NCBI GenBank assembly: GCA_030123525.1
Contig: CP126125.1
Location: forward strand, 2,170,001 to 2,234,000
Direction: 5' to 3'
Length of the DNA: 64,000 nt
Origin: ELB16-189 sp018266435
Lineage (GTDB): Bacteria > Bacteroidota > Bacteroidia > Cytophagales > Cyclobacteriaceae
In this document: piece after piece, positions 43,705-52,741 of the stretch
Layout of the letters: each line of letters begins with the position of its first letter
Numbering within the stretch: position 1 is the first letter of the stretch
Program-made: the position numbers and the translations under genes
The notes under the pieces: generated by a model
Told to the model about the DNA's origin: nothing
The model's database searches: none
What the model saw: the letters and a program-made list of their open reading frames with translations, nothing else

Positions 43705-44484
43705 ATGAGATTTTTTCTGCTTTTCATTGCGATTACTGCCTTCTTTGTCACAAAGGGTCAATCTTTTGATCCGGCTGTTTTTTCACAATTAAGATTCCGG
43801 TTTATCGGCCCGGATGGCAACCGCATGATTGCCGTAGCGGGCGAGCCGGGCAATCCCATGGTTTCGTATGCCGGTGCGGCTTCAGGCGGTGTATGGAAAA
43901 CCGAAGACATGGGCATTTCCCGAAAACCCATTTTTGACGGCACGGAAGATTCTTCCATCGGGGCAATGGCTCTGGCACCATTCAACCTGAAACAACTTTG
44001 GGTAGGCACAGGCGAAACATTTTTGATCCGGCCTGCGCATGCTGTAGGCAATGGAGTTTACAAATCATCCGATGGAGGAAAAAATTGGAAATACCCGGGG
44101 CTTGAAAAAACATTTTGCATCAGCCGGGTAATCGTTCACCCAACTGACACCAATACGGTTTATGTCGCTTCACAGGGTCATGCACACGGCCCTCAACCGG
44201 AGAGAGGTGTTTACAAAACAACCGATGGGGGCAAAACATGGGAGCTGATTTTTTTGTAAATGAAAACACAGGACGCTCAGATCTGGCAATGGATCCAAAA
44301 AATCCCGATGTACTTTTTGCGGCTATGTGGCAGGTAGAAATTAAAAAAAGTTGAATATGAACAGCGGAGAAGCGGGCAGTGCTCTAAAGACGGTGGAAAA
44401 ACCTGAGAACCTCTGCGCAGGGGATTAGAAAGCGGCCCGGCACACCCGGCAGGCAAAACCTCAGTGGATATAGAGAAAAAATAA
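43705..44484 (+). pseudogene. Decayed VPS10/BNR-repeat (sialidase-like) protein gene
   Basis: The first 184 codons are intact: a signal peptide, then G-P-D-G-N-R-M-I-A-V-A-G-E-P-G-N-P and G-V-Y-K-S-S-D-G-G-K-N-W with two BNR/Asp-box repeats. After codon 184 a T7 run shifts the frame, but the next frame continues the protein (F-V-N-E-N-T-G-R-S-D-L-A-M-D-P and F-A-A-M-W-Q-V-E-I-K). A second shift follows an A run, a third frame reads N-M-N-S-G-E-A-G-S, and a fourth piece reads K-D-G-G-K-T-stop-E-P-L-R-R-G-L-E-S-G-P-A-H with a TGA where Trp is expected. Complete relatives are near 1000 residues, so this is a truncated, multiply broken relic. Confidence 0.85.
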
Positions 44485-44510
44485 TTTATGATATAAACTC
44501 TGCTATTATT

Positions 44511-45488
44511 ATGCCCATGACTTCACTTTGGAAAAAAATTGTATCGTACACCGTTTTGCGTGACAAAACAAGCACTCTGCCCAAAGCACATTCTAATTAT
44601 ATTTTTGCTAAAGGATACCGCGAGTTTGTCATTTTGCTGAAGCGGTCAGTTAAAGATGTGGTGCTGATCATGCTCGGCATTGTATCGGCTTCTTTTGGGT
44701 TAAAAGGATTTTTGCTGACCAATCATTTTATTGATGGCGGAGCCACGGGCATTTCATTGCTGATCTCGGCCATCACTCATTTTCCTTTTTACATGTTGAT
44801 TGTGCTGATCAATATTCCGTTTGTTGTGCTGGCCTATGCGGTGATGGGCAGGCAGTTTGCCATTAAGACAGCTTTGGCCATTTCGGGCTTGTCACTTTGT
44901 TTGGCTACCGTGTCGTTTCCCAATGTAACGGATGATAATTTTTTGGTAGCCTTGTTTGGAGGATTTTTTTTAGGTGCCGGTATTGGGTTAACGGTGCGTG
45001 GTGGAGCCGTGATTGACGGCACGGAGATGCTGGCTATATATTTGAGCCGTAAAATGTCGGCCACGTTGGGTGATATTATTTTAGTAATCAACGTACTCAT
45101 CTTCTCTGCGGCAGCTTATTTTTTGAGCGTGGAAATTGCCCTTTATTCCATGATCACGTATTTGGCGGCATCCAAGACCTTGGATTTTATTGTGGAGGGC
45201 ATTGAAGAATACATCGGAGTAACTATTGTTTCTACGCACAGCGAAGAGATACGCCACATGATTGTGAATAAAATGAGCCGCGGAGTAACCGTTTACTCGG
45301 GCAAGCGCGGTTACGGCAAGCGTGGCGAATCGCAAGAAACCGATATTGTGTACACGGTCATCACAAGGCTGGAGATTAATAAACTTACTACAGAAATTGA
45401 AAAAATTGCACCCGATGCCTTTGTGGTTATGCACAGTGTGCGGGATATAGTAGGCGGCATGATTAAAAAACGACCGCACAAGTATTGA
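44511..45488 (+). CDS. YitT family membrane protein (DUF161 + DUF2179)
   Basis: 325 residues. An N-terminal cytoplasmic stretch of about 45 residues, five or six helices (about 47-215) with G-I-S-L-L-I-S and T-V-R-G-G-A-V-I-D-G-T-E-M-L-A, then a cytoplasmic DUF2179 domain (about 225-320) with Y-S-G-K-R-G-Y-G-K-R-G-E-S and I-V-Y-T-V-I-T-R-L-E. The function of the family is unknown. An alternative ATG lies two codons in. It follows the pseudogene by 26 bp. Confidence 0.9.
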   Translation: MPMTSLWKKIVSYTVLRDKTSTLPKAHSNYIFAKGYREFVILLKRSVKDVVLIMLGIVSASFGLKGFLLTNHFIDGGATGISLLISAITHFPFYMLIVLINIPFVVLAYAVMGRQFAIKTALAISGLSLCLATVSFPNVTDDNFLVALFGGFFLGAGIGLTVRGGAVIDGTEMLAIYLSRKMSATLGDIILVINVLIFSAAAYFLSVEIALYSMITYLAASKTLDFIVEGIEEYIGVTIVSTHSEEIRHMIVNKMSRGVTVYSGKRGYGKRGESQETDIVYTVITRLEINKLTTEIEKIAPDAFVVMHSVRDIVGGMIKKRPHKY

Positions 45489-45650
45489 GAAAAAAATTTT
45501 CTCTCATCTCATCTCATCGGGTAGTTTTCATTGGCCGGGTAAGCAGACTCAAACAAAACCTAATCTAAAGGCCACCTGAAAGCAGGGTGCAGCAAAAATA
45601 AATTTTCTTTAAATACAGAATCGGGAAAATAAAAAAATGCATTTGAAGAG

Positions 45651-45676
45651 AGTGTCTGCCGGCATTTCTAAGACAC
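45651..45676. promoter_or_regulatory. Inverted repeat before the RND efflux operon
   Basis: AGTGTCT (45651-45657) and AGACACT (45670-45676) with 12 bp between, followed by another GTGTCT at 45686-45691. It lies about 65-90 bp before the tolC-like start and could be an operator. Confidence 0.35.
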
Positions 45677-45741
45677 TTATAATCCGTGTCTAATCGTATT
45701 CTAATGATCATTCCGTTGTATTGTATCAGAAAATACATGCT

Positions 45742-47163
45742 ATGTGTCCAAAAATTATTCATGCGATGGCATTTGTTGCCGTCTATTTCATTTTTCTTCA
45801 AGCAGTTGGTCAGTCAGTTGATACACTGAAAAAAGTTGATATTCAAACTGCACTGACCATTACGAAAGAAAATTATCCTGCCATTAAGCGCAAGAGAGCC
45901 GAGACCGAAGCTGCTAATTATGAATTGAAAGCAGCTAAAAATAATTTTTTACCAAACTTTATAGTACAAGGCCAAGTTTTAAATTCTACTTCAAACAGTA
46001 TTCGTGGTGCGTTCTATCCCAATGATGGTACAGCTCTTCCTGTATCGGCAGGCCTCAAAGTAAACGGAACTACCAATGATGCTACCTGGAACAGCGCTGC
46101 AACAGGATTGATCAATTGGAAGTTTTTCAATTTTGGAAAATTAAGAGCGGCAGTAGATGTTGCCAAAGCCGGAGCAGTTGCTGCCGAAGCCGATTATCAA
46201 AACGAACTTTTTCAACAACAAATTAAAGTAAGCGATGCTTATTTTCTTTCGCTAATGGCAGACGATATGCTCAAAAGCCAGTCAGCCAACCTGGCACGCG
46301 TTAAAGCGTTGAGAGATGTAACTTCTGCTTATGCAAAATCAGGAATAAAACCCGGGGTGGATAGTTCATTAGTAAATGCTGAATACTCTAAAGCAACACT
46401 GCAGTTACTCGATGCCCAACGTATTGCTGCCGAGCAGTCTGTTTATTTAAAAGAATTGATGGGATTAAAAAATGATAATAAAATAGAGCTGGATACAATT
46501 GTATATTATACAAAGCAACCTCAGACATTAGAGATGGCCAATGAGTATGCAAACAACCCGAGGCTGATTTATTATAAAAGTATTGTAGATGTTAATCAGG
46601 CACAGATCAAAGCTATCAAATATAGCCAGTACCCTTCCATCTCTTTTATAGGAAGTGGCTGGGCGCGGGGTTCGGGAGTTGCTGACAAAACCCTGCCCGA
46701 TGGTGGTTTTATATACAACAAGTCTTTTAGTGGTGGTGTGGGTTTTAGGGCCTATAACTGGATGGTCGGGGTTACTACCGTATGGAACTTCACCAGTTTG
46801 TTCCAAACAGGCAATCAGGCACGTGCACAAAAACATGTTGCTACCATGGCGCAAGAGCGGTTTAACGAAGAAACATTGCACGTTGAGAGTGAGTTAGAGC
46901 GTGCAAGATTACGGTATAAAACAACACTAGAAGCTGCAAGACAAGCCCCGATTCAGTTGAAAGCAGCACAAGATGCTTACGCACAAGCCAAAGCCCGCTA
47001 CGATGCCGGATTAAACTCCATATTGGAACTTACTCAGACCTTTGCTTTACTCAATCGCGCAGAAGTAGATGCTGATTTTGCAAGGGGAAATGTGTGGCGT
47101 GCTTTGATTCAATATGCTGCGGCCACAGGCAGCCTGGATTCATTTACCAGTAACCTGAACTAA
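45742..47163 (+). CDS. TolC-like outer membrane efflux channel
   Basis: 473 residues from ATG 45742; a TTG seven codons upstream is less likely. Signal peptide (about 1-26, ending A-V-G-Q-S). The rest is mostly helical coiled coil in two repeats with L-T-I-T-K-E-N-Y-P-A-I-K near the start, A-A-K-N-N-F-L-P-N-F, Y-K-T-T-L-E-A-A-R and Y-D-A-G-L-N-S-I-L-E-L in the second half, the OEP family pattern. First gene of the RND operon; the pump gene starts 37 bp later. Confidence 0.92.
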   Translation: MCPKIIHAMAFVAVYFIFLQAVGQSVDTLKKVDIQTALTITKENYPAIKRKRAETEAANYELKAAKNNFLPNFIVQGQVLNSTSNSIRGAFYPNDGTALPVSAGLKVNGTTNDATWNSAATGLINWKFFNFGKLRAAVDVAKAGAVAAEADYQNELFQQQIKVSDAYFLSLMADDMLKSQSANLARVKALRDVTSAYAKSGIKPGVDSSLVNAEYSKATLQLLDAQRIAAEQSVYLKELMGLKNDNKIELDTIVYYTKQPQTLEMANEYANNPRLIYYKSIVDVNQAQIKAIKYSQYPSISFIGSGWARGSGVADKTLPDGGFIYNKSFSGGVGFRAYNWMVGVTTVWNFTSLFQTGNQARAQKHVATMAQERFNEETLHVESELERARLRYKTTLEAARQAPIQLKAAQDAYAQAKARYDAGLNSILELTQTFALLNRAEVDADFARGNVWRALIQYAAATGSLDSFTSNLN

Positions 47164-47200
47164 TATCAATGTCTTTAAAAAAAACTAAACATTATACTCA

Positions 47201-50200
47201 ATGATTTCAGCAGCCCTTCGCTATCCCATTTCGATCATTGTCATCATTTTGGGGATTGTTGTCTTTTCCACCCTGGCATTATTCAAGATACCGGTAGATA
47301 TTTTTCCCAAACTGAATTTGCCGGTTATCTACATTGCTCAACCGTATGGTGGTATGTCGCCCAACCAAATGGAGGGCTTCATTGCCACACGCTACCAAAA
47401 TCAATTGCTTTATGTTACTGGGATCAAAGACATTGAAGTAAAAAACATACAAGGTCTTTGCCTGGTTAAGTGTGTATTTTATGAAGATGTGAATATGGCT
47501 CAGGTATCGGGCGAGGTAGCCAACCAGGTGAACCGGGTAATGAACTACCTGCCTCCCGGCACGGTGCCACCCACGGTGCTGCGCTTCGATGTGTCTAGTT
47601 TGCCGGTAGGCGAGTTGGTGTTCAGCAGTAAAAAGGCCAGTTTGGATGAAATGCAAGACTTAGCCTCAACCTATATCCGCCCTGTGTTTTCCACAATCCC
47701 GGGAGCAGCTTCACCTCCTCCACTGGGTGGTAACGAGCGCACAATTGTGGTGAGGGTTGATCCCGGGTTGATGGTAGAGCACGAACTTACTCCCGATGAA
47801 ATTGTACAAGCCGTAGTGGAGAATAACCAGATTTCTCCGGCCGGAAACGTGCGCATTGGTAACTACACTTTAATGACCCCGAGTAATACAGTTGAAAGCA
47901 AGCCTGAAGATTTTCTGAATATTCCGTTACTAAAAAAATCTGGCCCCACTATTTTTTTACGTGATGTAGCCACCGTAGAAGATGCTGCTGACGTAACCGT
48001 AGGGTACGCCCTGGTCAATGGAAAACGCTCGGTTTATATTCCGTTGACAAAATCTGCCGAGGCTTCTACCATGAGTGTGGTGGACGCATTGAAAAAGAAA
48101 TTGCCAGAAATGCGGGCGCTGCTTCCAGATTATGTCGATTTGAAATATGAATTTGATCAGTCGGTATATGTTATTCAATCGGTAAAAAGTTTGGCTACAG
48201 AAGGTATTCTCGGTGCCTTGCTTACAGGGCTGATGATCTTTTTGTTTTTAGGAGATATTCGCGGCTCTGCTATTGTGGTGATCAACATACCCATTGCCAT
48301 CATGACGGCTGTACTATTGCTCAACCTCACAGGGCAAACGGTCAATATCATGACCTTGAGCGGTCTGGCATTGGCTGTGGGAATTTTAGTGGATGAAGCT
48401 ACCGTTTCTATTGAAATTATTCACCAGCATTTGGAACGAGGAAAAACATTGGCCCGCGCAGTGATTGACGGGTCAGAAGAGATTTCATTTGCCAAACTGC
48501 TGATCTTGGTTTGTATTCTATCTGTTTTTGCGCCTGCATTCTTGATGAATGGTGTGCCCCGTGGTATGTTTTTACCACTCTCGTTAGCCGTGGGCTTTGC
48601 CATGATTGCCTCGTTTTTACAATCGCAGACTTTTGTGCCGATCATGGCTAACTGGTGGATGAAGTACCATCATCATGGGCAAGCAGGGCATACAAGTGAA
48701 CTTATGGGAGAATTGGCCAACAGTTACGAGCTACTTGAAGAAAAAGAAGCCAAAGGATTTGAAAAATTTAAGCAGCGCTACCTTGCCATACTGGATAAAA
48801 TTGGTCGTAATCGAAAAAAAGCAATTGCCATATATTTAATCGGGTGTTTCGGTTTGCTGGCTGGTGGCTACGCAATGATAGGAGAAGACCTGATGCCCCG
48901 AATTGAACACGGACATCAATTTCAGATGAGGTTGATTGGCCCCGAAGGTCTGCGTATTGAGCGAACCGAGGAAGCCGTAATTGCAGCAGTAAATATTATT
49001 CAGGAAACAGTGGGCAAAGAAAATGTAGATATTACCTCCGCATTTGTAGGACAGACCCCCTCAAGTTACGGATCCAGTGCGTTATATGTGTTTAACAGTG
49101 GGCCGCACGAAGCAGTACTCCAGGTAAATCTGACCGAAGATTTTAAAGTGTCTTCCCTGGATGAACTTAAAGAAAAACTTCGTCAAAAAATTAAAAAAGA
49201 ATTGCCCGATACTAAAATATCGTATGAGCCAATCGAACTCACCGACAAAATAATGAGCCAGGGGGCAAATACCCCCATCGAAGTGTTGGTGCAGTCTAAG
49301 AACATTTCAGAAGCAGCAGGGTTTTCTTCTAAATTAGAAGGCGAGTTGAAAAAAATTCCGTTTTTGAGGGATATCCGGATTAACCAGCCACTTAAATACC
49401 CGACACTGTCAATTAACATTGATCGTGAAAAGGCTGCTCAGTTTGGATTGACAGCAACCGAAGTGTCCAAATCACTGGTAACGGCTACTTCATCCAGCCG
49501 ATTCACGGCAAAAAACCTTTGGCTCGATACCCGCAGAGCATTTGCTTACCAGGTGCAGGTGCAAGTGCCCGAGTATGAAATGAATTCAGTGAAAGACATT
49601 GAAAACATTCCGTTGGTAAAAGGACAGTTACGTCCGGTACTTTCAGATATTGCTTCGATTACCCCGATAAAAGTACCAGGTCAGTATGATCGCATTGGTC
49701 CGCGCAGGGTTGTAACAGTTTCGGCTAACATATACAAAACAGACTTGGGCAGGGCGGCCGCAGCTGTTCGGGAAGCCATAGTAAAAACAGGTGAACAACC
49801 GCGCGGTATGCTGGTGGAAGTACGCGGTATGGTGAAATTGCTGGAAGAGACATTGAGCGGTCTGCAATCCGGGTTGCTGCTGGCTATTGTTGTTATCTTC
49901 CTGTTGCTGACAGCCAACTTTCAATCGTTTAAAGTTTCGTTCGTAGCCTTAGTCACCGTACCGGCTGTGCTGGCGGGGTCTGTTCTGTTTTTGTTGTTGA
50001 CAGGGTGTACGCTAAACTTACAATCGTATATGGGCATCATCATGTCAGTGGGTGTGTCGGTATCCAATGCAGTATTATTAGTTACCAATGCCGAGGATCT
50101 GCGGCTGGAGTTGGGCAATGCTGAAAAGGCAGCCCGCATTGCCGGCTCGCAGCGGTTGCGCCCTATTTTAATGACTTCAATCGCTATGGTGGCGGGCATG

Positions 50201-50416
50201 TTGCCGATGGCCAGCGGATTGAGCGAAAGTGGTGAGCAGGCCGCCCCCTTGGGGCGTGCGGTAATTGGCGGGCTGGTGTCTTCCACTCTTGCCGCTCTGT
50301 TAATTTTGCCGGCTGTGTTTACTGCTATCCAGTCGAAGACCACTCTCAAATCAGTTTCATTAAATCCTGATGACCCGGCCAGCCAATACTATGACAAAGA
50401 AAAAGAACTCCACTAA
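47201..50416 (+). CDS. RND family efflux pump (AcrB/CzcA-like)
   Basis: 1071 residues in the usual RND layout: an N-terminal helix, a large periplasmic domain, a six-helix block, a second periplasmic domain and a final helix block. The start S-A-A-L-R-Y-P-I-S-I-I-V-I-I-L-G and the segment D-I-F-P-K-L-N-L-P-V-I fit. The helix 4 motif reads G-I-L-V-D-E-A-T-V-S-I-E rather than V-D-D-A, so the proton-relay pair is only partly conserved. Substrate could be metals or drugs; the lack of the typical CzcA metal motifs argues for organic compounds. It ends 17 bp before the adaptor. Confidence 0.95.
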   Translation: MISAALRYPISIIVIILGIVVFSTLALFKIPVDIFPKLNLPVIYIAQPYGGMSPNQMEGFIATRYQNQLLYVTGIKDIEVKNIQGLCLVKCVFYEDVNMAQVSGEVANQVNRVMNYLPPGTVPPTVLRFDVSSLPVGELVFSSKKASLDEMQDLASTYIRPVFSTIPGAASPPPLGGNERTIVVRVDPGLMVEHELTPDEIVQAVVENNQISPAGNVRIGNYTLMTPSNTVESKPEDFLNIPLLKKSGPTIFLRDVATVEDAADVTVGYALVNGKRSVYIPLTKSAEASTMSVVDALKKKLPEMRALLPDYVDLKYEFDQSVYVIQSVKSLATEGILGALLTGLMIFLFLGDIRGSAIVVINIPIAIMTAVLLLNLTGQTVNIMTLSGLALAVGILVDEATVSIEIIHQHLERGKTLARAVIDGSEEISFAKLLILVCILSVFAPAFLMNGVPRGMFLPLSLAVGFAMIASFLQSQTFVPIMANWWMKYHHHGQAGHTSELMGELANSYELLEEKEAKGFEKFKQRYLAILDKIGRNRKKAIAIYLIGCFGLLAGGYAMIGEDLMPRIEHGHQFQMRLIGPEGLRIERTEEAVIAAVNIIQETVGKENVDITSAFVGQTPSSYGSSALYVFNSGPHEAVLQVNLTEDFKVSSLDELKEKLRQKIKKELPDTKISYEPIELTDKIMSQGANTPIEVLVQSKNISEAAGFSSKLEGELKKIPFLRDIRINQPLKYPTLSINIDREKAAQFGLTATEVSKSLVTATSSSRFTAKNLWLDTRRAFAYQVQVQVPEYEMNSVKDIENIPLVKGQLRPVLSDIASITPIKVPGQYDRIGPRRVVTVSANIYKTDLGRAAAAVREAIVKTGEQPRGMLVEVRGMVKLLEETLSGLQSGLLLAIVVIFLLLTANFQSFKVSFVALVTVPAVLAGSVLFLLLTGCTLNLQSYMGIIMSVGVSVSNAVLLVTNAEDLRLELGNAEKAARIAGSQRLRPILMTSIAMVAGMLPMASGLSESGEQAAPLGRAVIGGLVSSTLAALLILPAVFTAIQSKTTLKSVSLNPDDPASQYYDKEKELH

Positions 50417-50433
50417 CTCCAGTGACTACAAGT

Positions 50434-51567
50434 ATGAAAAACAAAAAATATATGAAACACAAACTGATGATAACAGCAATGCTGGCTATGACCGGTATGC
50501 TCAACTTTTCTTGCAATAAATCGAAAGATATTGAAGGGAAAGGAAATGACGTGACTTATCAAGCTTCGCTGGTTAAAAGAGCAGACGTAGAGTCGCAGCT
50601 TGTTTTGCCGGGCGAACTCGAAGGTTACTTTGAAACAGGCGTAATGGCTAAAGTAAACGGGTACATCAAAACCATGTATGTCGACATTGGCGACCGCGTG
50701 CATGAAGGGCAACTGCTCGCTGAGTTGGAAGCCCCTGAGTTGGTTAGCCAATTGGTTAATGCATATTCTGAGGCTCAGGCAAAAGAAGCTATTTTCTTGA
50801 ATAGTAAAGGTAAATATGTGCGGCTGGTTCAAACCAATAAAACACCGGGCGCAGTATCACCTTATGATATGGATTTGGCGAAAACAACCGTAATATCTGA
50901 CAGTCTGGCCCATCGCGCCTCATTGGCAAAATACGGATCGGTAAAAGAATTAGTTAATTACCTGAAGATCACGGCACCTTTCGATGGGATCATCACCGAG
51001 CGGGCACTCGCTCCGGGTGCATTTGTTGGTCCTAACGAGCGGCTGGTGATGCCTATTGTTAAATTAAAAAAAGAATCAATCTTGCGGTTGCACATACCAG
51101 TACCCGAAAAACAACTGGCTGAAATAAGTGTTGGCAAATCTGTGAAGTTCACTGTAAAAAGTTTTCCTGATGAAATATTTGAAGGGAAAGTTACCCGGCT
51201 AGCCAAGAACCTAAACATTGAAACCCGTGCCGAAATTGTGGAAATAGAAATTGATAACCACGAGGGCAAGTTGTTTCCGGGTATGTATGCCACGGCAACT
51301 ATTCCAATTAGCCGTAAAAATTCAATTATAGTACCCAGCACAGCCTTGGTTACTAACATGGAAAGACGCTTTGTTATTAAAGTGGTAAACGGTAAGGTTA
51401 CGTATGTAGATGTAGAAAAGGGCGAAGACTTGGGCGATAAAATTGAAATCTTCGGACATTTGAATGAGGCTGATACTTTACTTAACGCAGCCACCGATGA
51501 AATCAGGAATAACTCACAGATTAAGGTCATTGTTGTGAACGATAATTTAGCTGAGAATAAAAAGTAG
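50434..51567 (+). CDS. RND efflux periplasmic adaptor, lipoprotein
   Basis: 377 residues. The N-terminus carries a lipobox-like L-N-F-S-C at residue 27, so it is probably a lipoprotein anchored to the inner membrane. Then come G-V-M-A-K-V-N-G-Y-I-K (lipoyl half), a helical hairpin (about 85-150), A-P-F-D-G-I-I-T-E-R-A-L-A-P-G (second lipoyl half) and beta-barrel domains. The order tolC, RND, adaptor differs from the usual adaptor-first order. ATG at 50434 is preferred over GTG at 50422; ATG at 50452 is possible. Confidence 0.92.
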   Translation: MKNKKYMKHKLMITAMLAMTGMLNFSCNKSKDIEGKGNDVTYQASLVKRADVESQLVLPGELEGYFETGVMAKVNGYIKTMYVDIGDRVHEGQLLAELEAPELVSQLVNAYSEAQAKEAIFLNSKGKYVRLVQTNKTPGAVSPYDMDLAKTTVISDSLAHRASLAKYGSVKELVNYLKITAPFDGIITERALAPGAFVGPNERLVMPIVKLKKESILRLHIPVPEKQLAEISVGKSVKFTVKSFPDEIFEGKVTRLAKNLNIETRAEIVEIEIDNHEGKLFPGMYATATIPISRKNSIIVPSTALVTNMERRFVIKVVNGKVTYVDVEKGEDLGDKIEIFGHLNEADTLLNAATDEIRNNSQIKVIVVNDNLAENKK

Positions 51568-51602
51568 CCAACTCTTTTGTTCATTTTTTTTTTAAAACCC
51601 TT

Positions 51603-52367
51603 ATGTTGAAAAGATTATTTTTTTTAGTAGCTATAGTTATACCCGCACTGAACCTTTACGCTCAAAAAATAGATTCAGTGCGTAAACAGGAGGCACCTAA
51701 AGAAGTAAAGAAAGATCGGTTTACGTTGCTCGTTTACACGCGTACTATCTCTGATGCTCATAGTAAATTCCGTTTTGACCAGAACATTGTTCCTAACTTC
51801 AGGGTAACGCCCTGGTTGCGCATGGAGCTGGGTATCCGGCAAGGCGAGCAGACAAATAATGGTGCTGCGTACAATCACTACAAGGTAGAACTGCAAAGCA
51901 AAACACTCTTTCAGCGACTGCGCTTAGTAACCCGGATGTCGCAAGATATTGTGAGGTATGGGTCGCCCACGTATACACGAACTAATTTTTTATTTATTGC
52001 TGAAACAAAGCACCCGATTTCAAGAAAATTTGATGCCGTGCTGAATATTGGGTATATGTTCTCGTATCAAAAAAATAATACACTACAAGCCGAACCGATT
52101 GCCGGGGGCTCAAACAACAACCACGGAATTTATAAGGTAGGCATCCGTTACAAGCTAAGGAAAGGATATTTGGAAGGAGTGTTGGGTACCTACGATGTAT
52201 TTAATCCGTATGCGCTTCAACAACCCTTTGCACAAGTCTCCTGCGATTATGAATTGTTTAACGGAGGCACACTCTATTCCTATTTCCGGTATCAATACGA
52301 TAAATCTATAGGAACTCCATTCAACGACTTTTTAGGTCTTGGTGTGAAATTCAGAATACTGAAATGA
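51603..52367 (+). CDS. Hypothetical outer membrane beta-barrel protein of the RND operon
   Basis: 254 residues with a signal peptide (about 1-20, ending L-Y-A-Q-K) and alternating strands such as L-R-M-E-L-G-I-R-Q-G-E and F-D-A-V-L-N-I-G-Y-M-F-S-Y, ending K-F-R-I-L-K. It does not end in an aromatic residue. It is 35 bp after the adaptor and before a terminator, so it is the last gene of the efflux operon. It may be a porin or accessory factor; no family recognised. Confidence 0.7.
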   Translation: MLKRLFFLVAIVIPALNLYAQKIDSVRKQEAPKEVKKDRFTLLVYTRTISDAHSKFRFDQNIVPNFRVTPWLRMELGIRQGEQTNNGAAYNHYKVELQSKTLFQRLRLVTRMSQDIVRYGSPTYTRTNFLFIAETKHPISRKFDAVLNIGYMFSYQKNNTLQAEPIAGGSNNNHGIYKVGIRYKLRKGYLEGVLGTYDVFNPYALQQPFAQVSCDYELFNGGTLYSYFRYQYDKSIGTPFNDFLGLGVKFRILK

Positions 52368-52385
52368 TGATTTTTGGGTAAACAC

Positions 52386-52427
52386 AGCCGGCTTTTTTGG
52401 CGCCAGTTGCCAGCCGGCTTGTTTTTG
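52386..52427 (+). terminator. Terminator of the RND operon
   Basis: AGCCGGC (52386-52392) pairs with GCCGGCT (52413-52419), followed by TGTTTTTG. The 20-nt loop contains a further short pairing (TGGC/GCCA). Confidence 0.72.
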
Positions 52428-52741
52428 TTTCCGAAATCAAGTGAGGGTTAATCATAAGCGTCATAAGAAAATAGTATTTATTTGTCGGGCGTAATCAGAG
52501 CCGAATCAAGCCAGCCGGTTTAGGCTGAGGCGCACAGCGCCCGGGTGCAACAGCAATAATGAAATTGTTTTTTGGTTGATATATTTTCAGTATTAACCCA
52601 CCATTCCTTCTGCCGGAAACTGCAATGTAAGCATCTTATGTTCACCAAGTTTTTGTAATTTTAATACAATTTTAATCCGATAAAATAGAATTGATTTTAG
52701 GATAACACGGTCAGAATAAGTTTGCTGAAACAAATTGCTGG
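52428..52741. other. Intergenic region of 314 bp with small GC-rich hairpins
   Basis: Holds the promoter of the first porin (TAAGTTTG at 52717-52724). Around 52513-52541 two consecutive hairpins appear: AGCC/GGCT (52513-52516, 52523-52526) and GGCGC/GCGCC (52529-52533, 52537-52541). They stand out from the AT-rich surroundings. No ORF is supported. Confidence 0.45.
52717..52724 (+). promoter_or_regulatory. -7 box of the first porin gene
   Basis: TAAGTTTG matches TAnnTTTG, 18 bp before the ATG; a TTG lies at 52691-52693. A related element occurs before the second porin. Confidence 0.5.

Noticed and set aside
45503..45519. Short CTCAT repeat after the YitT stop
   Set aside because: Only three copies of a 5-6-bp unit, too little for a meaningful tandem repeat.
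49921..50349. Minus-strand ORF of 142 codons
   Set aside because: Antisense to the last membrane helices of the RND pump, an expected artefact of hydrophobic codons.
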